This document shows, one piece after another, positions 58,062 to 64,000 of a DNA stretch of 64,000 bases; positions within the stretch are counted from its first letter, which is position 1, and the number at the start of each line of letters is the position of its first letter. Position numbers and translations under genes: made by a program. Below the pieces are notes generated by a model, which was given only the letters and a program-made list of their open reading frames with translations, searched no databases and was not told where the DNA came from. The stretch is from contig JAIGNY010001609.1 of the NCBI GenBank assembly GCA_020152595.1, positions 62,001 to 126,000 on the forward strand, read 5' to 3'. The stretch comes from Chiridota heheva. Lineage: Eukaryota; Echinodermata; Holothuroidea; Apodida; Chiridotidae.

Positions 58062-58790
58062 CTTGCACAGAATATCGTTCCTTCAAAATAAAGAGTGGGT
58101 TTTCTATTTCAAGCAATTATATTCAACAAAATTTCAGGCCTGAGTCTGTGAGTAGCAACCTGGCAAGTTACTGCATGAAGGTAGTATGATACTAATCAAA
58201 CGCTGGGATAATGGTACAGTAATTAGCAATATGTCAGCCTGGCTCAAGAGTTGTTGGGGGTTTGCAGGCCAAAGTTTGAATATTTATGGTCAAAATTTAC
58301 CTTAATTTAGACATAAACATACATGCATAAAAGACGTATGCCGCACCAAAAGCTCATACCCCCTTCCTACCCCTCCCCTCCCTCCTTCCCAGTCATGTCT
58401 GCATCTTACAATCTTACATTTTGTGGTCTACAATCATTGGATGTGAATTTAAAAATGGAGATGAATAAAACACTGAGAGTCGACTGAGGGGAACTATAGG
58501 CCGAATGGATGAATGGTGGGAGTGTAATTACAAAACCAACAATTCACTTAGTTTTTTTAGTTTTTAATTAAGTTTTTTTTTTCTCTCCATATACATAATC
58601 CAACAATTCATCTAATTATTGTATTTTAGTTACCAAAACAAGCCTGAGAATGAAAAAGAAAAAGTAAATTCTCTTTTTTTCAAACGTTGTTTAACAGCGA
58701 AAACTAACGGTCCCAATATCCATACCGATAGTTATCTCAGACAATAACATTTTATCACTTTAGGGGGTGGGGAAGGGGGGGACAGGTCAA
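58062..58790. promoter_or_regulatory. Presumed 5' UTR and promoter region of DDX1
   Basis: This follows only from position upstream of the DDX1 start codon on the minus strand. No TATA box, CpG island or initiator stands out. Confidence 0.35.
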
Positions 58791-59230
58791 TGAATATTCT
58801 TTTCCCCTTACATTACCACTCCTTTCTCCAGGGTATGGAGATTGAACATCTCTTTTTGTCTACTGCAGCTTCTCCCAGCTATTCCATCCAAAACTGTTTC
58901 TCTCCTTTTCTGCCACTCTTCTCCATATAGTCTTAGGTCTTCCCTTCTTTCTTCTACCTTCTGGTGTCCAGGTGATGGATTTTCTGGCATAGTTTTCTTC
59001 GTTCTTTCTTAATACATGACCCAATCATCTCCATCTTCTCCATATCTCCTTCCTTATCTCCAATATACCTGTCTTTCACATAGTTCTTCATTGGTGACTT
59101 TCACTGGCGATCTAAATTTGTTTTTAATCATTCTAAAGCATCTCCTTTGTAACACATCTAGTTTTTTTTTTTTTTTTAATTCAGCAAAAAAAGATGCCCT
59201 CACAGCCCTCACATATGGGTCTAGTCTTCT
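58790..59230 (-). mobile_element. LINE 3' fragment (RT C-terminal region)
   Basis: The minus strand in mixed frames reads LDVLQRRCFRMI, KVTNEELCERQ, then TWTPEGRRK and GRPKTIWRRVAEKERNSFGW. The last is the WTPEGKRKRGRPK...WRR C-terminal signature of many LINE reverse transcriptases. 5' truncated and frameshifted. Confidence 0.75.
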
Positions 59231-59569
59231 TTTAAGTTGTTGTGATGCAAGATTTGAATATGAATTGGGGAACTTCCCTCCAGCGATGCTTTCTGAGAGG
59301 GCCCAAAGTGCTAAAGGGGGCACCAAAATCGTCCTGAGAACATATTTTTTAGGCCCTGAGAAAATGTACATGTTGATCAATCATAATTTTTCCATATACT
59401 ATATTAAGCACGTAATATACACGTAATGTCCAAAAGCGCATGAATTTCCACAGAAAAACCACATTTTCCGGACAGTAGCCGAGGCATGGCGATAGCTCTT
59501 TGGCTATTTTGTCCCTGCCATGAAGGACAAACAATTTGATTGATTACAGTTCCAAAATGTATTCCTCTT

Positions 59570-60074
59570 AACTAGCTTTAGCGTGGAATTGTTAATCTAT
59601 GGAATTCTTTACCTCTTAAAATAAAATCCTTAAATACAGTCAGTCAATTCAGAAAACATCTTAAAGCATTTTTTATCCTAGCCTATTGATTTATTTGCAT
59701 TGTTATATTTTGATTAAGTGTCCTTTTTGCTACGGGAGTGGGGTGGTGGTACGGGGGGAGCTTTTTTTGTTTGTTTTGCTTTTGGGGTGAGAGGGGTGGT
59801 AGAGGGAATGTATATCCAACGTTTCTAGGGTTAACTATTTCTTGCTCATTTAATTTATACTTAGAGTAATTACAGGAGTGTTTTACTAGTTAAGCTCACA
59901 AGAGTTTTTAAAGCACTTCCTTTCACATCATTTGTATTGTATTATATTGTATACATCATATTATGTTACTTCTTTTTGCTTCAAACTTCTACCAAAGCTT
60001 GTTATCTGTCATTCTGTTGTACATATGTTAATGTTGTGAAGAAACAAAATAAATGAAATGAAATGAAATGAAAT
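59570..60074 (+). mobile_element. LINE 3' end with (AATGA)n tail
   Basis: A plus-strand frame ends RGIVNLWNSLPLKIKSLNTV then SQFRKHLKAFFILAY and a stop. This is the CR1/L2-like RT C-terminus. About 370 bases of 3' untranslated sequence follow, ending in a pentanucleotide tract AATGAAATGA (60048-60074), a typical LINE 3' terminus. Confidence 0.82.
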
Positions 60075-60901
60075 TGATACGATTTTAAGCAACGTACAAA
60101 GTACGACAAACCCGAAAATAGGCCCTTTAGCTAAATGGTCAAGTGATAAGTAACAATCTTCACAGAAGTATAGCGTCACGAGAGCTATTTTCTTCTTGTT
60201 ACTGTAGCCATCAGCTACGCAGTTCCACGTCCGTGTGAGCTACCTTAGTAAGATTTCCGCGTTAAACGTCACGCTTCCGCAAAAATTTCACCAGCATCAT
60301 GGACACGGAGGACAGGTCCTCGTATGTCGGTGTGTTACACACCCAGGATGCCATGCGATGCGTCGCGTATAAGCCCTTCCTTAGGTTACGAAGCTTAGTG
60401 GTCGGGTAATAAGAAAATTATCTCTACGAGAGGCATAGCATCACGAGAGCTATTTTCTTCGTGTTGCATAGTTCCACGACCGTTCGAACTACACTGAATA
60501 TAATTTTTGCGTTGAACTTGACGTTCCGCTCAAATTATAAAGATATTAATGCGGTTTTACGTACAACGTACAATAACCCCAGGAGTACCACAACTTTACG
60601 GACCCTCTGAACGGCTCCGTACCGGTCCCTACGGCTGCAAGACATAAGTTCACGAGTCCGGGACACGGCTTTACAAGTCCATACAGTTCCGTAGCTACGC
60701 TCTACAAGCCCGTGCGGACCCGCACGGGCCCTCATGTGCTCAGAGCCTAGCCTTACACAGCTCCGGTGATTCGGGCCGTTACGGCCCCCACAGGACCTAC
60801 ACGGGATAACGTACAACGTACGATAAACCCGGGTAGCACAACTTCGGGAAAATGCGAACGATAGCCGTGTGCTACAGAGTTCCGCGGTCGTCATTCTTAC
60901 C

Positions 60902-61680
60902 GGGGCGCGTATAGCTTTGACGGCAGTCCCCCACACATAGCCACTGGCTACACTGCTCCGTGGTGAACAGATACAAATGAAGTTAACGGCATACACCAGC
61001 AGCGCAACTGCGTGGTAAGAGGCCAGGAGCTACAGAGTTCCGCGGCCGTTATTCTTACCGGGACACGTACTGAGTACGACGGTAGTCCACGCAACTACCA
61101 GCTTCGTAGTTCCGTAGTGAAACAAACAGAGTTTACTGCTCGTATAGCTTGCGTAGCACGTGAACTCCGCCGTATCCCATACAGCACCAGTATATTTTTA
61201 GCTATTCCAGCAGGAACACGTACTGAGTACGACTTTACTCCCTCACGCGTAGCCACTTACTCAGTGGCCCCGTGGTGAATAAAAGTATACTGAGGTAACG
61301 ACTCATGCAACAGATGTAGTACGTTAACGCTATCGTAGACCAAGACGGTTTTTTTGTGCTGATAATTATTACCTTAGGGACACATACCAGTACGGCGGTA
61401 GTCCCCTCGCGTAGCCACTAGCTTTGTTGCTCCGTGGTAAACAGAGGCAAACTGGGCGGACGGCTAGTGGGACTTATTTGTCACGTTGACGCCTTTGTAT
61501 ATCCATAGCGGCTCTATACTACTTAATGGGGACGCGTACTGAGTACGGCGTTAGTCTCCCACGTAGCCATGAGCTTCTCAGCTCCGTGGTGAAGGGTGTT
61601 CAACGGAATTGATGGCCTGTGTAGTATACACAGGACGTCAACTTTTTCGTGATTTCTACCTCAGTGCTTGGGTTAACTAC
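60902..61680. repeat. Degenerate tandem array, about 155-bp hairpin-forming unit, 5 copies
   Basis: A core close to GGGACACGTACTGAGTACGA then CGGTAGTCCC starts near 60902, 61060, 61213, 61377 and 61529 (spacings about 158, 153, 164, 152). GGGAC / GTCCC and the palindrome GTACTGAGTAC give a hairpin. It is followed by ACGCGTAGCCACTAGCTT and GCTCCGTGGTGAA, where CAC...GTG can pair again. Linkers between cores are poorly conserved. Confidence 0.8.
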
Positions 61681-62399
61681 TCAAACAGTTGACGTAGTAT
61701 GTTAACCCCCCTGTGAAAATTACCTCTATGAAAGATACTTTTCTTGACATAGGTGGCCTTTTAATAGACAACCTTACGATCGGGGTAGCTATTAAAAACA
61801 ACGGCACGTATAGTTCATATTATACTTTAACACCTTCTTAAAGCAGTTCAACGCGGTTTGTGGCTTCACAGCCTGTAAGTTAATTACCCGTACAGATATA
61901 CGGTATTAGTTTTCTTCACATCTGTAGCCATAGACTCCGCAGTTCCAAGCTTGTAACTATAAGTCGTACGTTAACACCTTTTCCAATCAACTTCATAGAC
62001 AAGTTTCGCTGTTGATAGGAGTGGCCTAGAGCTACGCGGTTCCCAAATGCTACAGTTTTCAGACACCGCTTCGGAGTTATAGACAATGACTTACGGCTCC
62101 GCGGTTTTACGACCCCAAACCGTCTCGCAGATACATAGCCTTACACGGTTAGCAGCCCGTTGTGTATACGTTTTAAATCAACGGCCTGCCTTTTGATTCG
62201 CTAACCATTGGTTTAGTTTAGTAAAGTTTAGACAAACTTTGCTCAGGATCAGCAGTCTTATCTGCCACATTGCTCCTCAATCACCGGGGCTCCACAGCTT
62301 CGATGTTGTACGAGTTTTTTTTTACAGAATTAACGGCCCGTAAAGTGTACGACAATACGTTAATCTTAAGTTAGAATTAACTTACTAGTGCTATCAGCC

Positions 62400-63235
62400 T
62401 GCTATCAGACTGCTCAATGGCACTTCACCCTGGGAATTTCCCCGACGTTCGGCATTTCGCTCATTTTTTCCTTGGTTCTCTCCACAACGGAGCAGGTCCC
62501 GGAGTAGCGACAGAGAACCAAGCTGGAAGCTCTAATGGGAAGAATTTTAGTTCCATCCATGGGAGGATGTTTTCTTCCTTTACGGACCTCTTTACGTCTG
62601 TACGTATAGACTTCCGTCTTGGATCACACAGGCCGTGGAGGAGAGGCTATTGCCTCCCACACACCACCGGCCATCAGCGACCGATGCGTATTTTCGACAT
62701 CCCCAGACTTGGCGAGTCATGGAGAGGACGGTGTTGAAGTCTACCCTCGGGATGAAGATGGTCTCATTTATTAGCCCGCTTTACGCGTTTAGTCGGTGGC
62801 CACCCCCGTTTGGTGGTGGTACGGACGCTCCCACCTGTTGTGAGGAACGAAGTTTGCACCCATCAGACTTTCACCGTCAGTGCCGACGGATGCGTCTTGG
62901 TCGAGGTAGGGGCACATTTAATGTGACCCCCTATGCCAGAAACTTGGACAGGTACTTGGCCTTTTTTACAGGCAGTATGCCGGGCATTTTTCACCTTTTA
63001 CCGCTAGTGCTGAGCAAGGCAGTTCAGATCCGCGCCAACTTTACACCACTATTGTGGTCTCCTTTTCGGACAGAGAGGAACGGACTCCAAGAGTTTCTGA
63101 AATCTTTTCTCTCGTCTCAGCGCAGGACAAACTATGCCAGCTTTAAGGCCGCTCACCTCGGACTACAAGAGCATGATCACAATTGTCTCGCTTCAGTGGA
63201 ACCCCCACAGGATGGACGTGCTTCTCATAAGTGAC
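62400..63235 (+). mobile_element. Possible decayed DIRS/Ngaro-like retroelement fragment
   Basis: In one frame, SSIHGRMFSSFTDLFTSVRI then RRGYCLP resembles the start of tyrosine-recombinase retroelement RTs (GRL..F...W..LT.D.WVL...GY.L). In the next frame, ERSLHPSDFHRQCRR then FHLLPLVLSKAVQIRANFTP resembles the end of their RNase H region (WxLHP..F......DLFA...FPP..LLP.VL). The RT core between is missing. The resemblance is weak and from memory. Confidence 0.3.
62471..62522. repeat. Perfect 11-bp inverted repeat, 30-base loop
   Basis: CTTGGTTCTCT (62471-62481) and AGAGAACCAAG (62512-62522) are perfect reverse complements. Confidence 0.85.
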
Positions 63236-64000
63236 CAGAGCGGTCAGGACCTTATTCGGTCTCCCAGACGTAGGTCTGTCCGCATCCGTGGACGATCGCA
63301 GGCTATCGATTCTTTGCGTCCTATCTCCTAACCCGCGGGTTTCGGGGTTGACGCATTTACTTTCAAAGGGACTCACTATGTGACTTACGTTTTCCGCCTA
63401 TCACGCTAGTACCGGGTATGCTAAGCAAGGCGACGTACGACCGATAGCGCTTACTTGGCCTGGCCAAATGCGATTCCCTCAGCTGCTCAAGACCTTGCAG
63501 GCTTCCCGTACGAGCCTCGGGTCAGGGACAACTTTTGTCTTTTCCCCGGGCTCCGGCAAACTGCATCACAATCACAGAGTACTTCGTTTGACGGTGTGGC
63601 GTTTGTCCGCCGATCCTCGGCGTAGCAAGGCCTTTCTGAGGAGTTGTTCACCCCCTTCCCATTTTAGAGAGGGCCCTCTCTCAGACTTGGTTTAGTCACA
63701 GCCTCTATGGTAACTTGCAGCCATCTACCAAGGTTTTCCAGTTGGGTCGACGGTCATTGACTCGTGACCACTGGGAAGATACACGGAGATCTCATCGTAC
63801 CGTGTCACGAGACATTTTTCTCCGAAGGATCGTCCAGAAGCAATCTCTTAAAGTAGTCGACACTGTTAATGGAACGGCCGGGGTATGCACTCGGGTTCGA
63901 GGCATAGCCCCTTTCACGGGATTTTTCGTGCCTTTTTGTTGTTGTTTTTTGCCTGACTTACTTTGCGAAGTTAGTATTACCCCGCTAACTTTTGCTCTAA
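63236..64000. other. CpG-rich sequence, no gene assigned
   Basis: Frames up to 77 codons exist on both strands (for example 63468-63695) without a recognisable domain. It may belong to the same decayed element as 62400-63235. Confidence 0.3.

Larger units (their letters stand above)
60100..64000. other. CpG-rich terminal region of distinct composition
   Basis: From about 60.1 kb the sequence changes from AT-rich to GC- and CpG-rich, with many ACG/CGT words (GTACGAC, CGTACAACGTAC). It begins immediately after a LINE tail. Two diverged copies of (A)TCACGAGAGCTATTTTCTTC occur at about 60176 and 60430. Confidence 0.7.

Noticed and set aside
60535..60996. 153-codon frame on the minus strand
   Set aside because: It overlaps the start of the CpG-rich hairpin array, has no recognisable domain, and stop-poor frames are expected in GC-rich sequence.

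Overview
This window is animal nuclear DNA: AT-rich, intron-rich and crowded with mobile elements. I see no operons, ribosome binding sites or CRISPR arrays. The repeat content (tRNA-derived SINEs, several LINE families, many hAT-type MITEs, long minisatellites) and the diverged DDX1 sequence suggest a marine invertebrate, possibly an echinoderm or another invertebrate deuterostome. I cannot name the species.

The backbone is one host gene on the minus strand, the DEAD-box RNA helicase DDX1. I could place 16 coding exons from the start codon at 58061 down to 1509. Their reading phases join without a break and give about 318 codons: the N-terminus, Q motif region, motif I, the whole SPRY insertion and motif Ia. 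The rest of the gene lies beyond the left edge. Three exons are tiny: 16 nt (start), 30 nt (exactly motif I) and 24 nt (exactly motif Ia). Introns are very large; intron 9 (8964-36788) is about 28 kb and intron 1 (48454-58045) about 9.6 kb.

Nested in intron 9 on the opposite (plus) strand is a second intact gene: a two-exon, 770-residue ZBED-type protein (16205-16447 joined to 19597-21666). It has a BED zinc finger and a hAT-transposase-like body whose catalytic residues are gone, so it looks domesticated. The same intron holds a broken copy (about 28627-32235) of a large protein family whose C-terminal half looks to me like a PIN/FEN-type nuclease fold followed by a CXC (tesmin/TSO1-like) cysteine domain. 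Part of that gene has been amplified into an 11-copy, 52-bp minisatellite.

The remaining sequence is mostly repeats: minisatellites of 84, 16, 20, 27, 17, 74, 52, 30 and about 21 bp; hAT-like MITEs with perfect 8-bp target duplications (1898-2115, 19362-19533, 23394-23869, 32665-32955); TA- and TTAA-flanked MITEs; two copies of one tRNA-derived SINE and two of another; and several decayed LINEs, including an RNase H-bearing element at 52440-55290.

The last 4 kb (about 60100-64000) differs sharply: GC- and CpG-rich, with a degenerate array of about 155-bp hairpin-forming units (60902-61680), then a possible decayed DIRS/Ngaro-like retroelement (62400-63235).
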